A stretch of DNA of 24,247 nucleotides from a virus: the IMG/VR virus record IMGVR_UViG_3300025117_000222, positions 1 to 24,247 of that record. One strand, 5' to 3'. The translations under genes and the position numbers were made by a program. The notes under the pieces were generated by a model. That model was not told the DNA's origin, did no database searches, and worked only from the letters and a program-made list of their open reading frames with translations. Of this stretch, positions 7,662-13,745 are shown piece by piece. Every line of letters starts with the position of its first letter. Position 1 is the first letter of the stretch.

Positions 7662-7732
7662 ATTAAACGGAAAGACGTTTGAGAGTTCACGCCCTGTCCA
7701 ACAGTTGTACGGGCTGTTGTAATCCGTTTAAT
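7662..7732 (-). promoter_or_regulatory. Structured leader RNA of the HNH endonuclease gene
   Basis: Immediately downstream of the promoter -10, a perfect 10-bp inverted repeat (ATTAAACGGA / TCCGTTTAAT) encloses a 51-nt domain. That domain has an inner stem (CAACAG / CTGTTG) and further pairing potential between GCCCGTAC and GGGCGTG. A closed multi-stem 5' leader suggests control of endonuclease expression by RNA structure; the regulatory signal is unknown. Confidence 0.5.
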
Positions 7733-7734
7733 TC

Positions 7735-7763
7735 ATTATACCACAAAACCCAAATTTCGTCAA
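7735..7763 (-). promoter_or_regulatory. Sigma-70-type promoter for the HNH endonuclease
   Basis: TTGACG (-35), a 17-nt spacer and TATAAT (-10), with the -10 preceded by TGG (TGn extended -10). The spacer's 3' end (TTTTGTGG) closely matches that of the promoter at 16659-16687. It lies in the short gap after the capsid gene. Confidence 0.85.
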
Positions 7764-7770
7764 GAACCGG

Positions 7771-8097
7771 TTATGCCACCGTCATAAGTCCAGCTACGGC
7801 ATTGGTCGCTACAGCAGCTTGCCAATTTTTAATAAATGTAGCATTTTGGCTCAAATTTGAATTATCGAACGGAGCAGTAACGTTGCTCAGAGTAGAGCCT
7901 TCAATACAGAGTTTAACCGGCTTGTTAACGCCAACAGCAAGAACATAAACATTGGCGTCACTCAAAGCCAGAGTAAACGGAGTATTCCAAGCAGCGATTT
8001 GAGGAAGAACCATTGTATCAAATCCGAAAGCGGTACGGACATAACCGACTTTCACTAGGTCACTTTCAATATCATATCTGTAATTTCCCAATTCATA
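7771..8097 (-). CDS. Major capsid protein, exon 2 (C-terminal 108 aa)
   Basis: After intron removal this segment begins with the TAT codon at 8097 (YELGNYRYDIESDLVKVGYV...) and continues exon 1 in frame. It carries the typical C-terminal capsid strands 'TAFGFDTMVLPQ' and 'VNKPVKLCIEGS'. It has no SD and no proper start of its own (only an internal TTG), so it is not an independent gene. The spliced capsid protein would be 265 + 108 = 373 aa, normal for an HK97-fold shell protein. It ends at TAA 7771. Confidence 0.8.
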   Translation of the reverse strand, partial: YELGNYRYDIESDLVKVGYVRTAFGFDTMVLPQIAAWNTPFTLALSDANVYVLAVGVNKPVKLCIEGSTLSNVTAPFDNSNLSQNATFIKNWQAAVATNAVAGLMTVA

Positions 8098-8371
8098 CCC
8101 TCGGTTTCCCGATATTTATTAGGGTTTAGAGCACATCTTCATCCTTCAAAAGAAGGAGCATGGCGCTTCTGACTACGGGATTTCACCGCAGACATACTTC
8201 CTTTCGGAATGCTCGTTTCACCTTTTCTCAAAGAGAACTAGGCACAGAGTTATCGTGTCTTATAAGATTTAGACTTTCTCTGTTAGCAGGAAAAATAATT
8301 TCCCACACCCTGAATTTTCAGGTTCACCATGTTATTTTTTATTGCGTTACCGCAATAGCAGACTTAAATTA
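8098..8371 (-). ncRNA. Group I self-splicing intron in the major capsid gene (274 nt, no ORF)
   Basis: Exon 1 runs into a stop codon directly after ...LPAD, and the capsid sequence resumes 274 nt later in a compatible frame. P1 is visible: the exon end GCAGAT pairs with intron GTCTGC, giving the conserved U-G wobble at the 5' splice site. A P2 hairpin ATTGCG-GTAA-CGCAAT, a P5-like CCTGAA/TTCAGG, a P7 candidate ACAGAG/CTCTGT and distal hairpins TTCC-GAAA-GGAA, TCCTTC-TTTT-GAAGGA and TCGG-GAAA-CCGA follow. The intron would end in G (...CCGAGGG) as group I introns do. It has no coding capacity of its own; the nearby HNH gene may be its homing partner. Confidence 0.82.
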
Positions 8372-9166
8372 ATCTGCGGGTAAAACATATTGCAATGCGC
8401 GTTGCGTACCAGCAAGAATAACTTTTGCTCCACCGTTCCATGCAGAAACACGTTGCCCAAGAGCGATAAGGGCATCTTGACTATATCCAACAACCTTCAT
8501 GTAGGCATCAGTGGTAGTAGTCAAAGCACCCATTGCGGTAGCAAATACATTGTAGGTATCGACGGTCATCTGAGATTCAATCGACCTGATTGCTTTAGCA
8601 ACAAACTCGGCCAAAGATTCTTTGCCAGCCAGAACTTTATAAAGAGCAACTTGAACGGTAATTTGATGAGGAACTGGAACAACTGTCACAGTTGTATCAA
8701 ATTGTTTGTGAACTTCGCTGGCTTTTTGTCCGTGTCCAGACTTTGAAATAACAAACAGGTCACGACTTTTTATATCGAAACTGAAACTGTCCCCAAAACC
8801 GGCAAACTTTGTATCAGAGTATAAACCAATGGAATCCACTAGAACCTCTGGCAAAATTGTATCGATGAGAGCCGAAACCACCGCGAAACTGGCCCATCTC
8901 ACACTAGGATGAGAAGCCCATTGTTCCAATGGGATGCTTGGGTCAATATTAACCTGTGACACACGAGCGATTTCGCGCTTGAGAGCCGCATTCATTTCCA
9001 ATTCTTTTTCAGCAAAGGAAAGGGGAGTACCATCTTTTCTAATCTGAGAAAACTCTAAAGTTTTCTTGGAGTTGAAACTGGAATAGTGTCTCCAATAATC
9101 CACAAACATTTCGTAAGGGGACGTATCGGTAGCAAACTGTAAAACATTCAACGGAATTTTAACCAT
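8372..9166 (-). CDS. Major capsid protein, exon 1 (N-terminal 265 aa)
   Basis: GGAGG precedes ATG 9166. The sequence has features of HK97-fold shell proteins as placed in this gene order: an N-terminal arm with 'YEMFVDYWRHYSSFNSKK', a long helix region, and 'AWNGGAKVILAGTQRALQYVLP' immediately before the break, equivalent to the 'gtr' strand region before the A-domain. The reading ends at TAA 8369, inside the intron. Position after the protease-scaffold and two small structural genes supports the assignment. No frameshift is needed: removing 8098-8371 joins GAT to TAT and keeps the frame. Confidence 0.82.
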
Positions 9167-9195
9167 CTTTCTTTTCCTCCTATTATTTAATAAAA

Positions 9196-9741
9196 TTAAG
9201 CAACAGCCGAAACAGCAAATTTGTATGCCGCCACGCGCTGAGTCTCACCGATTGCACCAGTAGGCTTAGAAACGTATGTGGTTTCCAAATACTTGAGCGT
9301 CAAACCGCTTGCGGCAGCCGCAGACCAGTACAACTTGAATTGCCCCGATGTTACAACGGCATATGCGGATTCTACAACGGCACTTGCTGTACTGAGCGAA
9401 TCTGCGGTCAAGGTAATAATATCTCCAACTTGCGGACGGAATACGTCAATCATATCCCCGGCAATGTTGTAGAAATTCAACGGGTCAGAATCTAATCCTT
9501 TAAACTTATTGCTTCCAGAAACAGTTGTTACAATTTCTGGCGAATAAGCCATCCAGATATTGGTAAGCGTTCCGGCAGAAGCCGTAGCAACCCAAACTTC
9601 CGATTCCCCAGACGTGGCAGAACGAGTTAAAAGTTCAAAGACCCAGCCGTTATCAATATCGCTTGCGGAAACAGCAACGCGGTTTAAGGCATCAATGTCT
9701 GACGCGGCGATTTTATTGGCAACTATAATACCATGTGTCAT
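9196..9741 (-). CDS. Head structural/decoration-like protein B (paralogue of its upstream neighbour)
   Basis: This 181-aa protein has an SD (AGGAGG) before ATG 9741. It is a close paralogue of the protein encoded just upstream at 9776-10327. Both share 'SGESEVWV', 'NIWMAYSPE'/'HLWMAYSPE', 'GDMIDVF', 'PQVGDIITLT' and the C-terminal 'YVSKPTGAIGETQRV'. The chain is beta-rich, Ala/Ser/Thr-rich and lacks a membrane segment. Position between scaffold and major capsid genes suggests a capsid decoration or head-stabilising protein. That is inferred from context; no domain family was recognised. Confidence 0.6.
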   Translation of the reverse strand: MTHGIIVANKIAASDIDALNRVAVSASDIDNGWVFELLTRSATSGESEVWVATASAGTLTNIWMAYSPEIVTTVSGSNKFKGLDSDPLNFYNIAGDMIDVFRPQVGDIITLTADSLSTASAVVESAYAVVTSGQFKLYWSAAAASGLTLKYLETTYVSKPTGAIGETQRVAAYKFAVSAVA

Positions 9742-9775
9742 TTAATTCAACCTCCTATTTTATTTTTGTTTACTC

Positions 9776-10327
9776 TTACGCAATAGCCGAAACTTCAAAA
9801 ATGTAGGCCGTCACTCTTTGGGTTTCCCCAATAGCACCGGTGGGTTTGGAAATATAGGTTGTAGCCAAATATTTCAAACTAAGTCCACTAACTGCGCCAG
9901 CAGCCCAATTCAACTTGAAATCGGCGCTTGTAGCAACAGCATAAGCAGAAGCCGCGCCAGTACCAGTTGTAAAAGCTTCACCCGTAAGGGTAATAATATC
10001 GCCAACCTGAGGCTTGAACACATCAATCATGTCCCCAACGGCGTTATAAAAATTCTGTGGGTCACTATCAATACCCTTGAATGTATTGCTTCCAGATACA
10101 ACCGAAACAACTTCTGGGGAGTAAGCCATCCAAAGATGAGTAAGTCCAGCAACAGCACTTGGAGCGGTTCCCACCCAAACTTCCGATTCGCCGCTGGTAG
10201 CGGAACGGGTAGCCAACTGCATCACCCAACCGTTATCCAAAGCGGTAGCAGAACGAGCTACACGATTATAGGAATCTACATCGGTAGCCTGAACTTTATT
10301 TAGAACTGCAACAGCATGAGTCGTCAT
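9776..10327 (-). CDS. Head structural/decoration-like protein A (tandem duplicate)
   Basis: This 183-aa protein has an SD (TAGGAGGAAA) before ATG 10327. It can be aligned along its whole length with the 181-aa protein encoded next. Differences are concentrated in the N-terminal third and in the 'ASADFKLNWAAGAVSGL' region. Two diverged copies side by side in a head operon imply retained, perhaps specialised, roles, for example two surface proteins at different capsid sites. The function is a positional inference. Confidence 0.6.
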   Translation of the reverse strand: MTTHAVAVLNKVQATDVDSYNRVARSATALDNGWVMQLATRSATSGESEVWVGTAPSAVAGLTHLWMAYSPEVVSVVSGSNTFKGIDSDPQNFYNAVGDMIDVFKPQVGDIITLTGEAFTTGTGAASAYAVATSADFKLNWAAGAVSGLSLKYLATTYISKPTGAIGETQRVTAYIFEVSAIA

Positions 10328-10349
10328 TTATTTTCCTCCTAAATTATAA

Positions 10350-12173
10350 TTATTGATTTTTAGCGGGCCAGACAGACCCGTTGTTTGCTGGTTTTGGGAG
10401 GTTGGCGAACGGCATAGCATAGCGTTTAATCTTGCCTTCATCCGACTCCTTGATTTTCAACGCGAAATTAAACGCCGTTGCTTTACAATTATTCTGCCAA
10501 ATGTTGATTTCAGCAAAAGAATATTTTTCAGCATCTTCAACCATTGCCTTACGAGAATCGTCTGGAATCACAACCTTTTCGTCAAGTTCGCGAAAGGTTT
10601 GGTCAACAGCAAACTGTTTCTGTTGTGCTTCGATACCAGCCTTAAACTCCTTTAGGGCAGACATTTCGACACTCATTTCTGCCGATTTAGTGGCCATCTT
10701 GCACATTTTGGCATACATTCCACCTGCAACAACAGCAAAATCAGCCCCTTCGGATTTCTTCAATTCTTCGGCGGCCATCTTGCACATTTTAGCGGGTTCG
10801 TCCTCGCCAACTTCTTCTTCCATGTATGCAATCAAATTGGCAAATTCGGCAAATACAGATTTCTTTTCTTCCTCTTTTTTCTCTGCTGGAACTTCCGCTG
10901 CCATTTCTTCTTTCTTCTCTTCCGCTACAGGTTCTTTTTCTTCTTCCTTTTTTTCCTCAACGGGAGAGTCTGCGGGTTTTTCCGCCATTTCTACTTCTGG
11001 CTTTTTTTCTTCTTTTTCGTCAGCCATCTTTTCCTCCTTTGATTTTTCGACCCACGCAGTACCATCTTTATTGGGTTCGTGAGTTTCTTTAAAGTGTTTG
11101 ATGGCTGTCGGCCATCCATATTCTCCGCTAATTGCATCCGCTTGTTTCGCTATCGAATTAATCTGAGACAAGCTGAGCGGGGGTTTCCAATTTTTTAGAG
11201 ACGGATTAGCATCCTCGATATTCTTGTAAGGAAACGTAACCAGCCCTTCAACTTGAAAATAAGCAATTTTACGTTGGTCTATTTTATCCATAGATTCAAC
11301 CAATTTTTTCGACCAATTCAAGGCGTCTTTCCCGCCTCGAAGTTGCCAACCAATCCAATCTTTCCCCTCTTTGTCATCAAAATTATCCCCCGAATGACGC
11401 ATAAAATAAGTTGCCAAAGATTTGACTTTCTCTGGAATTATAGTCTCATTCTTTGAGAGAAATCGCCCAATACTTAGCGCAACGCTTGTTCCACCCTTTT
11501 TGTGTTTTACGTATAGAGATAATCCTTCCAAAGCAGCGTTTTTTACACCATCTGGGATTTTAAAATCCAGTTCGTCATAGCGCGAAGCAAACTCCGCGAG
11601 ATATGCATTTTGATATTCTTCGGTCTCTTCTTTCGCAAAAGATAGCAATTCCATTTCTGCTCCGGGCGAAGCCTCCGTCACAAAATCTCCTAGCGCGCAA
11701 ATGGCCGCATACCTCCAGTCGAGCAAATTCAATAATCCATCCGTCGTTTCTTCGGCATCCAATACTTCCATTTCAACTGAAACAGATTTGTTTTTTGTAT
11801 TAGTATCGGAAAAAACCCTTAGAAATTTTCCCGAATATTTCTTCCAAATTTTTGCAAAAACTCGAAGCGAAATCCTTCCCGAACCATCCCGCATTTCTAC
11901 AAATTCGGCACTGTTAGGAACAACAAATCCAGCCGGAACGGTTGTTTTGGCATTGTGACTACCAAAATCTCCAAAGTTAGAATTATATTCAAATATTAGT
12001 GGTTTTTCATATATGGTTGGAGCGGTTCTTTGCAATGCTACTAAATCGCAAGTTGTATCGTGGCGGGTTTTTCCTGTGCTAAAAGCGTCTATGCGAGCGG
12101 TTGCGAATTGACTTGTATCTAAGTCTTCCACAATTTCGGCATTAGAAACATCAAAACTTAATGTTTTATTCAC
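10350..12173 (-). CDS. Capsid maturation protease-scaffold fusion protein
   Basis: This 607-aa multidomain protein begins at GTG 12173 with GGAGGT 10 nt upstream. Residues ~1-190 resemble a phage prohead/XkdF-like protease region ('FSTGKTRHDTTCDLVALQR', 'VPAGFVVPNSAEFVEMRDG'). Residues ~205-300 resemble a small module seen in phage head proteins ('TYFMRHSGDNFDD', 'DWIGWQLRGGKDALNW'). 'YGWPTAIKHFKETHE' (~355-369) is another recurrent phage motif. Residues ~385-450 are an extreme Glu/Lys-rich segment, and the rest is helical, as in scaffolding proteins. Protease and scaffold in one chain are known for HK97-type phages. Catalytic residues could not be fixed by eye. Confidence 0.62.
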   Translation of the reverse strand: MNKTLSFDVSNAEIVEDLDTSQFATARIDAFSTGKTRHDTTCDLVALQRTAPTIYEKPLIFEYNSNFGDFGSHNAKTTVPAGFVVPNSAEFVEMRDGSGRISLRVFAKIWKKYSGKFLRVFSDTNTKNKSVSVEMEVLDAEETTDGLLNLLDWRYAAICALGDFVTEASPGAEMELLSFAKEETEEYQNAYLAEFASRYDELDFKIPDGVKNAALEGLSLYVKHKKGGTSVALSIGRFLSKNETIIPEKVKSLATYFMRHSGDNFDDKEGKDWIGWQLRGGKDALNWSKKLVESMDKIDQRKIAYFQVEGLVTFPYKNIEDANPSLKNWKPPLSLSQINSIAKQADAISGEYGWPTAIKHFKETHEPNKDGTAWVEKSKEEKMADEKEEKKPEVEMAEKPADSPVEEKKEEEKEPVAEEKKEEMAAEVPAEKKEEEKKSVFAEFANLIAYMEEEVGEDEPAKMCKMAAEELKKSEGADFAVVAGGMYAKMCKMATKSAEMSVEMSALKEFKAGIEAQQKQFAVDQTFRELDEKVVIPDDSRKAMVEDAEKYSFAEINIWQNNCKATAFNFALKIKESDEGKIKRYAMPFANLPKPANNGSVWPAKNQ

Positions 12174-12183
12174 AAATATTTTT

Positions 12184-12204
12184 ACCTCCTTTCAGAGAGG
12201 AGGT
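12184..12204 (-). promoter_or_regulatory. Hairpin that can hide the SD of the protease-scaffold gene
   Basis: ACCTCC and GGAGGT form a 6-bp stem with a 9-nt loop. The 3' arm is the gene's only SD. When folded, the ribosome site would be occluded, which would lower or delay translation of the 607-aa protein relative to its neighbours. Confidence 0.45.
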
Positions 12205-12220
12205 ACTCGCTCTCTAATTT

Positions 12221-12421
12221 TTATAAACACTTCGATAATTTCAACCAAAACGGAATTTCTTTAATTGCTTTTTTCAGCAACTCGGTTCTAGCAAACCCAA
12301 ACATCCTACCCTTTTTACAAAACAAAGGAAGACGCTTTTGCTCTATGAGCCAAGCGCTCACTAAACCATTGCAATAATAAATTTTATCTTCTGATAAAAC
12401 TTCTGGATTTAAGATATACAT
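12221..12421 (-). CDS. Small basic protein downstream of and in frame with the ferritin
   Basis: This 66-aa protein has the SD TAGGAG overlapping the ferritin's TAG stop, with ATG 12421 eight nt further on. It is Lys/Leu-rich and slightly hydrophobic ('FCKKGRMFGFARTELLKKAI', 'IPFWLKLSKCL'), with three cysteines, and no family was recognised. It is in exactly the ferritin's frame. Reading the TAG as Gln would make one 226-aa polypeptide in which these residues form a C-terminal extension of the ferritin. It may be translated both ways. Confidence 0.5.
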   Translation of the reverse strand: MYILNPEVLSEDKIYYCNGLVSAWLIEQKRLPLFCKKGRMFGFARTELLKKAIKEIPFWLKLSKCL

Positions 12422-12430
12422 CTCAATCTC

Positions 12431-12901
12431 CTAAGAAAAACTCGCGTCAAATAAAACCAAGTCCTTCACATTCCTTATTTTTAGAGCAAATTCTTGGGCT
12501 TCATCTTCCTCTTTCACCTGCTCAGAAAGCATTTCTAAAATAAAGGGTAAATCAACATATGATTTCAATTCCTGCGCCAACTCGTATAAACTTTCAATTG
12601 ATTCTGTTGTAGATTCCTCAATCTGAATATACAAATCTGCGATTTCAAAGTTTCCTGTTTTTATCTCAGGAGCGGGAACGTCTCCGATAGAAACACTTCC
12701 TCCAGTTCTATCGTTTATATATTGAATAAATCGATTGGCATGAACTTTTTCTTCTTCGGATTGTTTTCTAAAATAAGCGGATAATTTCTTGAGTTGTAAA
12801 TCTTCAAAATAAGATTCGATTTGACTGTATGCCAATTGATTCGAAAACTCTTTTACAACCTCTTGGCATAAAGCGTCATTAAGTGAATTTGATAAGTTCA
12901 C
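12431..12901 (-). CDS. ftn: Ferritin (non-haem, ferroxidase-competent) in the capsid operon
   Basis: This 156-aa four-helix ferritin starts at GTG 12901 behind GGAGG; earlier in-frame ATGs lie in or before a terminator hairpin. The ferroxidase ligands known from bacterial ferritins are all present: E18 (KEFSNQLAY), E51 and H54 (EEEKVHANRF), E95 (IEESTTES), Q128 and E131 (SEQVKEED). Helix-loop blocks match too ('YFEDLQLKKLSAYFRKQS', 'FIQYINDRTGG', 'SLYELAQEL'). Ferritins oxidise Fe(II) and store it in a 24-mer cage. Here it lies between a structural gene and the protease-scaffold gene, so expression should be late. The stop is TAG, in frame with the next ORF. Confidence 0.88.
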   Translation of the reverse strand: MNLSNSLNDALCQEVVKEFSNQLAYSQIESYFEDLQLKKLSAYFRKQSEEEKVHANRFIQYINDRTGGSVSIGDVPAPEIKTGNFEIADLYIQIEESTTESIESLYELAQELKSYVDLPFILEMLSEQVKEEDEAQEFALKIRNVKDLVLFDASFS

Positions 12902-12927
12902 GTCATTCACCTCCAAACATAATATAT

Positions 12928-12955
12928 AATCCCCCACCATTTTCGATGGGGGATT
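12928..12955 (-). terminator. Strong hairpin terminator upstream of the ferritin
   Basis: AATCCCCCA and TGGGGGATT form a 9-bp perfect stem with a 10-nt loop, followed on the minus strand by ATATATTATG. It lies between the 215-aa structural gene and the ferritin SD. Ferritin expression must therefore depend on read-through or on an unseen promoter. Confidence 0.7.
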
Positions 12956-12978
12956 AATTTGAAAACACACGAATTAAA

Positions 12979-13626
12979 TTACACCAAGAGAGTAATGGCT
13001 AAAATTTTTACGCCATTCATTGTTCCGGCAGGAGTAAAGAAAGACGCTTTTGCGGTAGCCCCAGTTGTTACACTGCCTGCATCAGCCGCCCCATCGAAAC
13101 TCTTTACAAGCACAACACTTGCATTCGGTACGGCAATTGGTAAACCAATTAGATTGCCAACACCGATAGACACAGTATCTCCAGAACCATTTGTTTTAGC
13201 CGGGAAATTAATGTTTGTAATTGTTTTAAACGCAACGTCGCCAGCAATTTCAGACGCGGCGCTTAGAGCAATCGTATCAGTAGCCGCAGCGTCATTTATG
13301 TCAGTTCCAGTAATAACCACATTTCCAGCAATACCACCGGCGTTGCCCTTTACTGTAGCAATACGAGGAAAATCAGGATTGGTAATACCTGTGGCTATGT
13401 CTACTGCTATTGCTCCCAAAGTATAGGCCGCATGAACATAGGTTGCTGTTCCAATGGCTGGTGTAACGCTATATTTAATGGCGGCCATAGGAGCAATAGA
13501 ACCGGCGGAAGGTGTTGCAACCGTTCCGTATTCCAGGGCATCAATACGAGCACCAAGAGATGCTCTTTGATTTGCCACACAACTATTTGTCAATCCATTT
13601 TTATAAGCCGTAGTAAGTCTAGTCAT
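12979..13626 (-). CDS. Head structural protein, Ala/Gly/Thr-rich, unknown role
   Basis: This is a 215-aa protein (MTRLTTAYKNGLTNSC...). ATG 13626 is chosen because AAGGAGAACTAAAA precedes it; an in-frame ATG at 13650 has no SD. The low-complexity, beta-rich chain holds 'FPRIATVKGNAGGIAGNVVI', 'TGTDINDAAATDTIALS' and 'ASFFTPAGTMNGVKI', patterns I associate with phage surface-exposed head proteins. Its position between portal and ferritin/protease and its strong terminator suggest an abundant structural product. No specific function is recognisable. Confidence 0.6.
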   Translation of the reverse strand: MTRLTTAYKNGLTNSCVANQRASLGARIDALEYGTVATPSAGSIAPMAAIKYSVTPAIGTATYVHAAYTLGAIAVDIATGITNPDFPRIATVKGNAGGIAGNVVITGTDINDAAATDTIALSAASEIAGDVAFKTITNINFPAKTNGSGDTVSIGVGNLIGLPIAVPNASVVLVKSFDGAADAGSVTTGATAKASFFTPAGTMNGVKILAITLLV

Positions 13627-13659
13627 TTTTAGTTCTCCTTTTATGCCCATGTATTTTTT

Positions 13660-13674
13660 GGTTGCGGTGCAACC
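13660..13674. promoter_or_regulatory. Hairpin in the leader of the 215-aa structural gene
   Basis: GGTTGC and GCAACC form a perfect 6-bp stem with a 3-nt loop. On the minus strand it is followed by AAAAAATAC, 34 nt before the start codon. It may be an mRNA 5'-end stabiliser; it has no U-tract in the direction of transcription. Confidence 0.35.
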
Positions 13675-13686
13675 AGATAAAGAAAT

Positions 13687-13712
13687 GCCGCAAGGCAGGC
13701 AATGCTTGCAGC
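13687..13712 (-). terminator. Probable terminator after the portal gene
   Basis: GCTGCAAG and CTTGCGGC form an 8-bp stem with one G-U pair and a 10-nt loop, followed on the minus strand by ATTTCTTTATCT. It lies 34 nt beyond the portal stop codon. Confidence 0.5.
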
Positions 13713-13745
13713 CAAATCAACGACTGAATAAAAGAACAATTTTAT

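Noticed and set aside
7771-9166. Intein or frameshift in the capsid gene
   Set aside because: A stop follows exon 1 immediately, so an intein is impossible. No single frameshift joins the parts, whereas removing 274 nt does and shows P1 pairing.
10826-11092. Long plus-strand reading frames opposite the protease-scaffold gene
   Set aside because: They mirror the Glu/Lys-rich segment on the other strand as Ser/Phe/Leu-rich strings, with no SD and no recognisable protein.
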